6,833 nucleotides of DNA from Candidatus Krumholzibacteriia bacterium (GTDB lineage: Bacteria > Krumholzibacteriota > Krumholzibacteriia > LZORAL124-64-63). The first letter of the stretch is position 1. Each line of letters begins with the position of its first letter. The notes below the pieces were generated by a model. The model made no database searches, was not told the origin of the DNA, and worked only from the letters and a program-made list of their open reading frames with translations. Where the stretch lies: NCBI GenBank assembly GCA_030590265.1, contig JAUUYW010000179.1, positions 1 to 6,833 of the forward strand. Direction: 5' to 3'. The position numbers and the translations under genes are program-made. Of this stretch, positions 1-6,713 are shown in pieces.

Positions 1-795
1 AAGTTCAGTCAGTGCTCCGGCAAAGCCGAAGCCGTGCAGCAGACCAAAAGTGAAAGCCACCAGCCAGGGATACCTTTCGGTCAATCCCGGTTTGCCATTC
101 CTGCTTTGTATTATTTCCACCGCAATGAAAACAATACTCAAGGCAATAATGGCCTCTATCGGGGGCCCGGCAACATGGATCAGCCCGAGAGTCGCCACCG
201 CCAGGGTCAAAGAATGAGCGAGAGTAAAAGCGGTCACGGTCGCCAGAATGCGACGCGACCCCTTGACCAATAGCAGCAAGGCAAGAACAAACATAAGATG
301 GTCAAAACCGGACAAGATGTGCTCAATGCCCAGAAGGAGATAAGCGCGCGCAACCTCCAGGGACTTCGGTTGGGTAGGAACCGTAAAGGATGGGTTTCCC
401 GGAGTCAGTCGGCGGGCTTCGTTGACTCCATCAGCATAATCAAACCGAACCAGCACATCAGTTGATGTTTTTGCCAAGCCTTCGATATGAATGACTCCTC
501 CCTCCAGTCCACCGGGACAGGTCACGCGCCAGCGGGCCACATAAGCAGCACCATCGTAAATCAGTTGCCCTGGCATGGGTGGAGTGCAATTGGCGGGCAA
601 AATGGCCGCGATGGCCATGGGTCGGCCCCTGTTGGCAGGCACCTTCCAGGTAACTGAATATTCGTCCTTTTCGATCAGGCGAAGTTCCAGGTATCCCGGC
701 TGCAACTCATGGGCGAACGAAGAGGTGGTCCCACAGCACAGGTAAATAACCAAAGCCAAAATCGGCATGAGGAAGATGCCATTTCGAAAGGACAT
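1..795 (-). CDS. HupE/UreJ-family membrane protein (C-terminus beyond window)
   Basis: Partial gene; 265 codons are visible and the frame is open to the left edge. My reading of the minus strand starts MSFRNGIFLMPILALV, a signal peptide ending near SSFA|HE. A roughly 120-residue extracytoplasmic domain follows, then hydrophobic helices with family-type motifs: GIEHILSGFDHLMFVLALL (about residues 155-173), TAFTLAHSLTLAVATLG, IEAIIALSIVFIAVEI and, at the edge, FGLLHGFGFAGAL. The conserved His and Asp residues within the helices fit the HupE/UreJ_2 type, whose relatives are linked to nickel or other metal uptake. The type with a large N-terminal domain is not biochemically defined to my knowledge. 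Its ATG overlaps the stop of the upstream isomerase gene (TAATG), and GAGAGAGA lies 7 bases before it, so translation is probably coupled. No hydrogenase or urease gene is visible, so nickel transport should not be assumed. Confidence 0.88.
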   Translation of the reverse strand, partial: MSFRNGIFLMPILALVIYLCCGTTSSFAHELQPGYLELRLIEKDEYSVTWKVPANRGRPMAIAAILPANCTPPMPGQLIYDGAAYVARWRVTCPGGLEGGVIHIEGLAKTSTDVLVRFDYADGVNEARRLTPGNPSFTVPTQPKSLEVARAYLLLGIEHILSGFDHLMFVLALLLLVKGSRRILATVTAFTLAHSLTLAVATLGLIHVAGPPIEAIIALSIVFIAVEIIQSRNGKPGLTERYPWLVAFTFGLLHGFGFAGALTEL

Positions 796-1694
796 TATGG
801 TGTCTCTCTCGTTGGTGACTCTTTCGTTGGCGACGCTTTCGTTGGTGACGCTTTCGTTGGTGACTTGCGTCCGAAGATTTCGATGGTAAAACGTTCTTTT
901 CGTGCAAGGTAGTCCAACTCACGCAGTTCTATCGCTTTTTCTGCTTGCCAATCTCTCAGCACCGTTTTGCGCATTTCCGCCAAAACCGGGGCTTGAGCTG
1001 CCTGATTATCAAGCACACGCACGAGATGAACACCGTGGGCGGAGACCACAGGCCCGGACCACTTGCCGGTGGGGAATTCTTTTATTTGCTCAAAGAAACC
1101 GTTTCCATAGACACTGTCTATGGCTTCAGGGAGTGAACTGCCCAGCTCCGCTGGCAGAAAAGAGCGTTTGCTAAAGACAGACGAATTGTTGGCCGGATCC
1201 GAATTGAGGTCTTGCAACGCCAAGGCAATTTCTTCTTGAGTTGGTGTTTGCCCCAAGAAGATCTGTTCCAGGGCCCGACGTGATCCCTGTCGGTATTTTT
1301 CTTCGTTCGCCGACAAATAGGCCTGAAGCTCTTCCGGGGTGGGATCCATCATCTGGGCACCAATATCGGTCAGGAATTCAATTTTCTGGCGCATACGCTG
1401 CCTGACCACGGCGTCGTTTTGATCCAGGCCCAGGGCCAGGGCTTCGCGATAATACACCTCCTCCCTGACATATCCGTCCACAAGGTTAATGAGTTCATCA
1501 TTTGTGGGAGATCGCCTCCAGATGGAGGTAAACTGAGCGGAAAGCTGGTCAATCTGGGCTGCAGTGATGGAGATCATCTCAGGGGGAAGCTCACCCGAGC
1601 CACCACCGTTGGTGTAGAGAACAAAGATCAGTCCACCCAGGACAAAAAAATGGAGAAGCGGCTCCCGAAGGAGCCGCATAAGAGTCATCTTCAT
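795..1694 (-). CDS. Membrane-anchored parvulin-like peptidyl-prolyl cis-trans isomerase
   Basis: Predicted periplasmic PPIase/chaperone of 299 residues from the ATG at 1694. Residues about 12-27 form one hydrophobic anchor after REPLLHFFVLGG. The middle is helical and charged, as in SurA/PpiD-like chaperone domains (EELINLVDGYVREEVYYREA-type segment, about 66-85). A parvulin-type core follows at about 136-230, ending in GPVVSAHGVHLVRV (214-227), the usual last strand of the rotamase fold. The tail carries a five-residue repeat, SPTK(A/E), four times. The start is uncertain: a GTG at 1709 directly abuts the stop of the upstream gene and would add five residues. I prefer ATG 1694 because GTGGGA lies about 9 bases before it and the product then starts like an ordinary signal anchor. 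It sits between a DUF3604 gene and a HupE/UreJ-like gene, so it may help fold their exported domains. That client role is inference. Confidence 0.87.
   Translation of the reverse strand: MKMTLMRLLREPLLHFFVLGGLIFVLYTNGGGSGELPPEMISITAAQIDQLSAQFTSIWRRSPTNDELINLVDGYVREEVYYREALALGLDQNDAVVRQRMRQKIEFLTDIGAQMMDPTPEELQAYLSANEEKYRQGSRRALEQIFLGQTPTQEEIALALQDLNSDPANNSSVFSKRSFLPAELGSSLPEAIDSVYGNGFFEQIKEFPTGKWSGPVVSAHGVHLVRVLDNQAAQAPVLAEMRKTVLRDWQAEKAIELRELDYLARKERFTIEIFGRKSPTKASPTKASPTKESPTRETP
811..864 (-). repeat. 15-bp in-frame tandem repeat (SPTK tail)
   Basis: Four near-identical units on a 15-base period, anchored at GTTGGTGAC (plus strand 811, 826, 841, 856); the last is partial. They encode the C-terminal SPTK(A/E) repeats of the isomerase, so the period preserves the frame. 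The unit nearest the stop has drifted (AGA GAG ACA codons) and supplies a purine-rich GAGAGAGA that may serve as the ribosome binding site of the next gene. Confidence 0.9.
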
Positions 1695-1709
1695 ACTTAC
1701 TAATCCCAC

Positions 1710-3647
1710 TTAAGATTCGGGTTGATACCAGATCGGAGATGAATAAGCCCGTTCTTGAGTCGATGCCGGTGCACCCTCTGGCAAATCGACGCCGTAACGG
1801 AATGCATCATAGGTGGACCAGCGCGGTGTGGGAATCTCCAGCACCCGCGCATAATAGAAAGCCTTTTCCTCAGAATCAAAATCAGGGTCGGTCCAGACGG
1901 TGCCCAAATCGCCGGCACCGATGGTATTGGTCCAATTGGCGCTGGCGGCATCGACCGTATTGCCAACAGCTGCGATCTTGCCATTCTTGTCGGTTTTTCG
2001 ATCACCGGACCAGGCTACATTATAGACTTTTTCGTGTGTTGCACCGTCGTCATCAAGCCAGCCTTTAACAATCTGGATCCGGTCCAGGTTGGCCCCGATG
2101 GGATCGCGAAGGGCGTAGACCATGAAAGTCGGTGCTTTCGCGCCTTTGGGCATGGTGCGCAAATCGCCACCCATGGGCGAACCCTTTTCATAACCAACCA
2201 CCGCAGGCATGCGGGAATTCAAATCCTGATCGGTGAATTCCCAACCACCAAACAGGCGCAGGCTCATGCGCGGGCCAGTTGTCCCATAAACCTCTTTACG
2301 CTGCATGGCATCGAAGATTGCCCCGCGGGTATTTTCTGTAGCCCATACGCCAGCCAGACCAGAGGCAACCATTTGCCACCCCACAATGGACCCGTTTTCG
2401 GTCTTCATGAATGGATGGCTCATCCGTTCCGCATTGGGTTCATAACCGGAATGTTTGCCGAAGAAATTTTCTTCCTCGGCTGTTGCCAGGGATGTGTGGC
2501 TGTCGGTGGCTCCAATCAAGCCAAACTTGTAGGGGTTGGTGCCCAGTTTGGTCTCGATTTGCAAACCACGCTTCAAAGCTTCGCGGGCATATTCACCGGC
2601 CAACATGTCATCGGTTTTGGCCACCGAGACATCGAGGTTTCCGATATCCCACGTTTCATAATCAGCAAAGTCATCATCAGGCGAAAGGAAAGGATGTGTT
2701 TCACCATCACCCTTGATCTGGGTCACTTCGTAAAGCGGTTCCCATTTGTCGCGCTCGGTGACGTAGGCCTCATCGAGCTTGGTGCCATTCCACTGAGCTT
2801 CCAAGGGGAACATGATGCCGTTGGACAAGTTGCCATTGTGGGCGATGGCCAGGATTTCGCCGTTGGTTTTTTCCGTATAATTTGTCAGGTATTTCCAAAG
2901 GTCCCGGGGATCAGGACTGCCCACCGGAGCCTGGGTTGTGTAAGGAACGACCTGCCGCGCACGAGTTGCGCCATCACGCATAATAACCACACGGTGCATA
3001 TTGTTGCCCTGGATCAGAGACGTCCATTCAAAACCAATAAGCGCTGTAAAGCGGCCAGGATCATTGAAGGCATCGGCATCATCGATAACTTTTTCCCACA
3101 GGTTCTTGTAGAGTTTTGAACCAGGAGAATAGAGGGCAAACATCTCGGGATCCATTTCTCCCTGGGAGAAGGTTTTGATCAGGTCGAGAGCAGCCTGGAC
3201 TGCAGCATCACCACCTTCACTGAGCCCTTTGCTCCAGCGGGCCGCTTGTTCGAAAGCCAAGAGTTCCGGCTTGCGGGCGGCGATATCACTGACCATTCCC
3301 ATGCCATCGGAATGATCAGCCACCACCAGCCAATCCAGCGGGCGAGCCAACCGAACGGCTTGCCCGGTGGAGGCAATCACTTCTTCACCGCGGGCGAAAC
3401 GGTAAGCCTCGCGAGGAGAGAGGCGGTTACCGAACAAGGCCGCATCCATGGAAAGTGATGTGTGCAGGTGAGAATCACCCCAGAGGGGACGCTCTGGAAA
3501 AGAACGACCGGAATAGGGGGAATAGGATGAACCGGTGTAGGCTCCCGAAAGAACTTCCGGAGTGGCGCCATTCAAGTCCTGTGCGACGGCGGGTAGTGCC
3601 GAAATTAGGATGAGGAGGCTTAGCGCAATGAAACTCAGTTTTCTCAT
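1710..3647 (-). CDS. DUF3604-type secreted protein with PHP-like metal-binding motifs
   Basis: 645 residues, close to the usual length of DUF3604 proteins as I remember it. A signal peptide (1-22) ends at PAVA|QD, so the product is exported. The N-terminal half carries motifs like those of PHP-superfamily metallohydrolases, in order: WGDSHLHTSLSMDA with H60 and H62 (HxH), VVADHSDG with D111 and H112, GFEWTS with E207, H218, AHNGN with H270, and IGATDSHTS with D382 and H384. Together these could hold a two- or three-metal site. A GTTGPR motif lies at 455-460, and the last about 180 residues look like a beta-rich domain. AAAGGGG lies about 9 bases before the ATG. It leads the minus-strand operon, with the isomerase gene starting at or just after its stop. 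The substrate is unknown; hydrolysis of a phosphate, sulfate or other ester would be a guess from the fold. Confidence 0.9.
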   Translation of the reverse strand: MRKLSFIALSLLILISALPAVAQDLNGATPEVLSGAYTGSSYSPYSGRSFPERPLWGDSHLHTSLSMDAALFGNRLSPREAYRFARGEEVIASTGQAVRLARPLDWLVVADHSDGMGMVSDIAARKPELLAFEQAARWSKGLSEGGDAAVQAALDLIKTFSQGEMDPEMFALYSPGSKLYKNLWEKVIDDADAFNDPGRFTALIGFEWTSLIQGNNMHRVVIMRDGATRARQVVPYTTQAPVGSPDPRDLWKYLTNYTEKTNGEILAIAHNGNLSNGIMFPLEAQWNGTKLDEAYVTERDKWEPLYEVTQIKGDGETHPFLSPDDDFADYETWDIGNLDVSVAKTDDMLAGEYAREALKRGLQIETKLGTNPYKFGLIGATDSHTSLATAEEENFFGKHSGYEPNAERMSHPFMKTENGSIVGWQMVASGLAGVWATENTRGAIFDAMQRKEVYGTTGPRMSLRLFGGWEFTDQDLNSRMPAVVGYEKGSPMGGDLRTMPKGAKAPTFMVYALRDPIGANLDRIQIVKGWLDDDGATHEKVYNVAWSGDRKTDKNGKIAAVGNTVDAASANWTNTIGAGDLGTVWTDPDFDSEEKAFYYARVLEIPTPRWSTYDAFRYGVDLPEGAPASTQERAYSSPIWYQPES

Positions 3648-3833
3648 TAACTCAATCCCCTTTAGTTTGAACCCAGCGAGTTAACCCTAAGATCCAGGCC
3701 AACTGCAGGATGGAAAATTGCTAGGGATGGGTATAAGACACTTTACTGCCCACATATTCCCCATTTGGATTCTCCTACTTATAAAGTGGAAAATCAATCT
3801 GGATATAATATAGTCGGCTTCCCACAAATTCGA

Positions 3834-3876
3834 TTGACTTTTTGGCTCAAATACTTGACAATTTGGCTCAAATACT
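3834..3876. repeat. Two tandem 21-bp repeats with TTTG-GCT-CAAA dyads (candidate operator)
   Basis: TTGACTTTTTGGCTCAAATACT (3834-3855) is followed, sharing one T, by a second copy with TTGACAA at its start (3855-3876). They differ at only two bases, and the 15 bases TTTGGCTCAAATACT (3841-3855, 3862-3876) are identical. Each contains the dyad TTTG-GCT-CAAA, extended to ATTTG-GCT-CAAAT in the second copy. A 21-bp spacing is two helical turns, so two dimers would sit on the same face of the DNA. This suits a transcription factor binding site about 120-160 bases upstream of the Rh-type gene. The regulator cannot be named. Confidence 0.6.
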
Positions 3877-3913
3877 ATTTTCCGAAGAATTCTCCTTTTG
3901 CCAAATTCCTTCT

Positions 3914-3942
3914 TTGACATCCCATAATCAAACACTCATTTT
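3914..3942 (+). promoter_or_regulatory. Candidate sigma-70-type promoter for the Rh-type gene
   Basis: A perfect TTGACA at 3914-3919 is followed after 17 bases by CATTTT (3937-3942), which matches TATAAT at only three of six positions. The start of transcription would fall near 3949 and leave a leader of about 45 bases. The dyad repeats lie just upstream, as for an activator. The weak -10 makes this tentative. Confidence 0.3.
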
Positions 3943-3994
3943 CATGTTGAGAATTTAACATCTATTTGCTTCCCCTTTATCCGGAGATGTCCCC

Positions 3995-5152
3995 ATGAAC
4001 AAGAGATCACTGTTGCTGACTGCAATGCTGGGCTGCGTTCTTCTCACTGGCTTGTCCACAACCACCGCGTTTGCCCAAGGTGACCTGGAATCAATCATCG
4101 AAGTGCAGATGTACAACCGGGCCATTCATATCATGGCCATGCTCCTGATTGGTTTCGGCTTTCTGATGGTCTTTGTGCGTGGATACGGTCTGTCGGCTTT
4201 GACAGCGACCTACCTGATGGTGGCGGTGGCCATCCCCGGGTATTTCCTGCTAAAAACCAGTGGTTGGTTCGGCCACGCCCCCCATGGAATTCAAGGTCTG
4301 ATACTCACCGAGTTTGCGGCAGCCAGTCTGCTGATCTGCGCCGGGGCAGTGCTCGGACGTTTGAAGATGTGGCAGTACATGGTGCTGGCCATATTGTTTT
4401 TGCCGGCCTACCTGCTGAACGAATGGATTCTGCTGGAAGGTGGCTGGAACCTGGTGGCTGTGGGTGCATTTGTCGACACTGGCGGCTCCATCGTGATCCA
4501 TGCTTTTGGCGCCCTGTTTGGATTGGGTGTGGCCATCAGCATGACCACCCGCAAGGCTCAGGACTTGCCGGTGGAATCCGATGCTACCAGCGATCGGTTT
4601 TCATTGCTGGGCAGCATGGTGCTGTGGGTTTTCTGGCCCAGTTTCTGCGCTGCCCTGGTGGCCCCCGAGCTGATTCCGGCCACTGTCATGAATGTGGTTT
4701 TTGCCCTGTGCGGATCCACCCTGTTGACCTACTTCGCCACCATGCTGCTGCGGCGGGGTATTGATGCGGCCGATATTGCCAACGCCACCCTCGCCGGCGG
4801 TGTGGCCATTGGTTCGACCTGCGACAAGGTTTCATTGCCGGTGGCTTTTGCCATTGGCGCGGTGGCGGGGTTTGCCTCCACCTTTGGGTTTGCTGTCATC
4901 CAGGGAAAATTGCAAAAAGGTTTGCGTCTTGTTGACACCTGTGGCGTTTCCAACTTGCATGGGATTCCAGGTTTGCTGGGTGGTTTGGCAGCCTTGGTTT
5001 TTGTTGGGGGGATTGACAAGGGTGCCCAGGGTTTGGGGATCGCCATTACCGTTGGGATTGCTCTTGTGACCGGATTGCTTGCCGGGAAGGTGTTGGCTTT
5101 GACAGGGCATCGGCACCAGCCTTATGAGGATTCTGAGGAGTTTCCGGACTAA
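3995..5152 (+). CDS. Rh-type (Amt/Rh superfamily) ammonia/ammonium channel
   Basis: 385-residue polytopic membrane protein that would conduct NH3 or NH4+ across the inner membrane. A signal peptide (1-27, ending AFA|QG) precedes about 11 hydrophobic segments, as in bacterial Amt/Rh proteins. Motifs favour the Rh branch over classical AmtB: GFGFLMVFVRGYG (53-65), DTGGSIVIHAFGALFGL (161-177), SMVLWVFWPSF (207-217), NATLAGGVAIG (263-273) and DTCGVSNLHGIPGLLGG (314-330). The conserved Asp is D161, and the twin pore histidines are H169 and H322. The C-terminus is short and acidic (YEDSEEFPD). GGAG lies 8 bases before the ATG, and the ATG precedes a clean signal sequence, so the start is secure. 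No glnK-type gene is next to it, unlike many amtB loci. Its plus-strand neighbour is an octaheme cytochrome of the HAO type, which makes an ammonium-related role in respiration plausible. Confidence 0.92.
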   Translation: MNKRSLLLTAMLGCVLLTGLSTTTAFAQGDLESIIEVQMYNRAIHIMAMLLIGFGFLMVFVRGYGLSALTATYLMVAVAIPGYFLLKTSGWFGHAPHGIQGLILTEFAAASLLICAGAVLGRLKMWQYMVLAILFLPAYLLNEWILLEGGWNLVAVGAFVDTGGSIVIHAFGALFGLGVAISMTTRKAQDLPVESDATSDRFSLLGSMVLWVFWPSFCAALVAPELIPATVMNVVFALCGSTLLTYFATMLLRRGIDAADIANATLAGGVAIGSTCDKVSLPVAFAIGAVAGFASTFGFAVIQGKLQKGLRLVDTCGVSNLHGIPGLLGGLAALVFVGGIDKGAQGLGIAITVGIALVTGLLAGKVLALTGHRHQPYEDSEEFPD

Positions 5153-5164
5153 GTGTTTTTTACG

Positions 5165-5194
5165 ATATCGCCCTGCGGGATCGTGGGGCGATAT
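5165..5194 (+). terminator. Strong hairpin after the Rh-type gene, without a U-tract
   Basis: ATATCGCCC (5165-5173) and GGGCGATAT (5186-5194) form a perfect 9-bp stem. Two G-U and two G-C pairs can extend it inward to a four-base loop. It starts 13 bases after the stop codon. The only T-run (5155-5161) comes before the stem, so it is not a textbook intrinsic terminator on the plus strand. It could block 3' decay, act with Rho, or partly uncouple the two plus-strand genes. Confidence 0.45.
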
Positions 5195-5215
5195 GAGTGA
5201 TAATTCAGGGTTCAG

Positions 5216-5237
5216 TTGTGAAACAGCATGTTCACAA
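5216..5237. promoter_or_regulatory. Perfect inverted repeat TTGTGAA-N8-TTCACAA (candidate operator)
   Basis: Seven-base perfect arms (5216-5222 and 5231-5237) flank an 8-base spacer in the gap between the Rh-type and cytochrome genes, about 167 bases before the cytochrome ATG. A second short inverted repeat follows (TCCCCC-CA-GGGGGA, 5242-5255), and an 11-bp palindrome ATTCAATGAAT lies at 5340-5350. I see no clear -35/-10 pair, but this cluster suggests that the cytochrome gene has its own control. The arms resemble CRP half sites but the spacing is wrong for CRP. Confidence 0.4.
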
Positions 5238-5403
5238 TACATCCCCCCAGGGGGAAGGTCTCGCGACAATGGCGGGCTCTTTCAAAGGCTACTAATCTCC
5301 TATATGTTTATTTAATAACAAAATGCTTGTATCAACGGCATTCAATGAATATCATGGACAAAGTTATCCAATTTTATCCCTCCTCTAGTCCAAGGAGACG
5401 ACC

Positions 5404-6687
5404 ATGCAATCCAAATGGTTGATGACCCTGACCGCCTTGCCAATCCTGATCCTCCTGGCTGTGCCATCCTTTGCCGGCGATCCATGCATCGATTGCCACA
5501 AGGAAATCTCCCCCGGCCAGGTTCGGGACTGGGAATCCAGCATGCACTCCGATGAAGATGTTACCTGCTCTGATTGCCACGGAGAAGAGCACACCAACAA
5601 GGACGATTACCTGAAAGCCGTCCTGCCCACCGAACAGGTCTGCGCCGAATGCCATGAAGAGCAATTCGAGCAGTTCTCCCACGGGAAACACAACTTCGGT
5701 TGGACCTCACTGAACGCCATCCCCGCCACACACATGGCTCCCGATGAGTTGATCGAAGGCGGCCGTGGTTGCGGTGGCTGCCACAACATGGGCATCAAAA
5801 CCGAAGAACAGATTCAAGAGCAACGCGACAAGGGTTACCGCTACCAGAACAACTCCTGCGATGAGTGCCATACCCGTCACGCCTTCTCCAAAAAAGAAGC
5901 GCTGAATCCCCATGCCTGCCAGCAATGCCATATGGGCTACGACCATCCCCAATGGGAAATGTGGTCCAGCAGCAAGCACGGCACCCGCTGGTTCGCCCAG
6001 CAGGCTGGCGACCTGGCTGAAGGTGCGGCAGCACCCACTTGCCAGACCTGCCACATGCCTGATGGCGACCATGCCAACGAAACTGCCTGGGGTTTCCTGG
6101 GTGTGCGCCTGCCCCTGCCTGACGACCCTCAAGCAGCCGAGGATCGCGTGACCATCCTCATGGCCCTCGGCGTGCTGGATCCGGAAACCGGTGACCCCAC
6201 CCCTATCCTGGATGCAGTCAAAGCCGTGCGCATGGCCAAACTGGACCAGGAATCATGGCAGAAGGAACGCGACAAAATGTTGAAAGTATGTGGTGATTGT
6301 CACAGCACTCACTACGCCAAGGAACAACTCGACGCCGGCGACTCCATCATGATCAAGGCTGACCGTCTGATGGCTGAAGCCATCACCACCGTGGCTGCCC
6401 TCTACAAAGACGGCTTGATCGAAAAACCGGCCAACTACCCGGCCAACTATCCGTTCCTGCTAACCTTCATGCACACCAACGGCGAGGCCTGGGACAAGGA
6501 TCTGGACAAGCTGTCCTACATCGACCAGGTGCTGGTGGAAATGTACATGAAGCACCGCATGCGCACCTACCAGGGCTTCTTCCATGTCAACCCGGACTAC
6601 GCCTACTGGTACGGCTGGAATGAAATGACCAAGGATCTGGGCGAGATCAAAGAGTTGGCAAGGACCATGCGCGCCATGCATGACTGA
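5404..6687 (+). CDS. Octaheme cytochrome c, hydroxylamine oxidoreductase (HAO)-like
   Basis: 427 residues; a signal peptide (1-24, ending SFA|GD) sends it to the periplasm. Eight CxxCH haem sites are visible, starting at C28, C55, C80, C123, C152, C172, C213 and C296. The number and spread of sites, the APTCQTCHMPDG segment, and the C-terminal HRMRTYQGFFHVNPDYAYWYGW-like region (384-405) point to the HAO family, not pentahaem NrfA. No site is CxxCK, which argues against octaheme nitrite reductase (ONR). Family members either oxidise hydroxylamine or hydrazine, or reduce nitrite or hydroxylamine; the direction depends partly on a tyrosine that cross-links the catalytic haem. Tyrosines are plentiful at 389-403, but the equivalent residue cannot be assigned without an alignment. 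It is shorter than Nitrosomonas HAO and lacks a C-terminal membrane helix. AAGGAG lies 6 bases before the ATG. No quinol-oxidising partner is visible; it could lie past the right edge. Confidence 0.9.
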   Translation: MQSKWLMTLTALPILILLAVPSFAGDPCIDCHKEISPGQVRDWESSMHSDEDVTCSDCHGEEHTNKDDYLKAVLPTEQVCAECHEEQFEQFSHGKHNFGWTSLNAIPATHMAPDELIEGGRGCGGCHNMGIKTEEQIQEQRDKGYRYQNNSCDECHTRHAFSKKEALNPHACQQCHMGYDHPQWEMWSSSKHGTRWFAQQAGDLAEGAAAPTCQTCHMPDGDHANETAWGFLGVRLPLPDDPQAAEDRVTILMALGVLDPETGDPTPILDAVKAVRMAKLDQESWQKERDKMLKVCGDCHSTHYAKEQLDAGDSIMIKADRLMAEAITTVAALYKDGLIEKPANYPANYPFLLTFMHTNGEAWDKDLDKLSYIDQVLVEMYMKHRMRTYQGFFHVNPDYAYWYGWNEMTKDLGEIKELARTMRAMHD

Positions 6688-6713
6688 TTGTCCATAGTAT
6701 CAGCATATTAATT

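Larger units (their letters stand above)
3648..3994. promoter_or_regulatory. Divergent intergenic control region
   Basis: 347 AT-rich bases between the starts of the minus-strand DUF3604 operon and the plus-strand Rh-type gene. I find no convincing gene here. The region holds a 21-bp tandem repeat with internal dyads (3834-3876), a related reversed motif TTTTGCCAAAT at 3896-3906, a consensus TTGACA at 3914-3919, and an AT-rich block with TATAAT (3804-3809). Both flanking genes probably take their promoters from it. No strong -35/-10 pair can be assigned for the minus-strand operon; TCGAAT/TATTAT with a 17-base spacer around 3805-3833 is only a weak option. Confidence 0.7.

Noticed and set aside
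811..864. Short regular repeats considered as CRISPR
   Set aside because: The period is 15 bases with no spacers, in frame inside a gene.
1755..3119. 454-codon open frame on the plus strand, antisense to the DUF3604 gene
   Set aside because: It lies wholly within a gene with clear family motifs and has no ribosome binding site or recognisable domain. It is a codon-bias shadow.
3842..3860. Possible sigma-54 promoter (TGGC ... TTGA) in the first repeat
   Set aside because: The distance between the elements is off and the GC of the -12 box is missing; the dyad explains the conservation better.
3687..3935. 82-codon minus-strand frame in the divergent intergenic region
   Set aside because: It spans the tandem repeats and promoter-like elements, and the predicted protein has no recognisable features.
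4264..4764. 166-codon plus-strand frame inside the Rh-type gene
   Set aside because: Out-of-frame shadow of a well-supported membrane protein; its Cys-, His- and Arg-rich translation resembles no family.
5217..5236. CRP-like site (TGTGA ... TCACA)
   Set aside because: The spacer between the half sites is 10 bases instead of 6.
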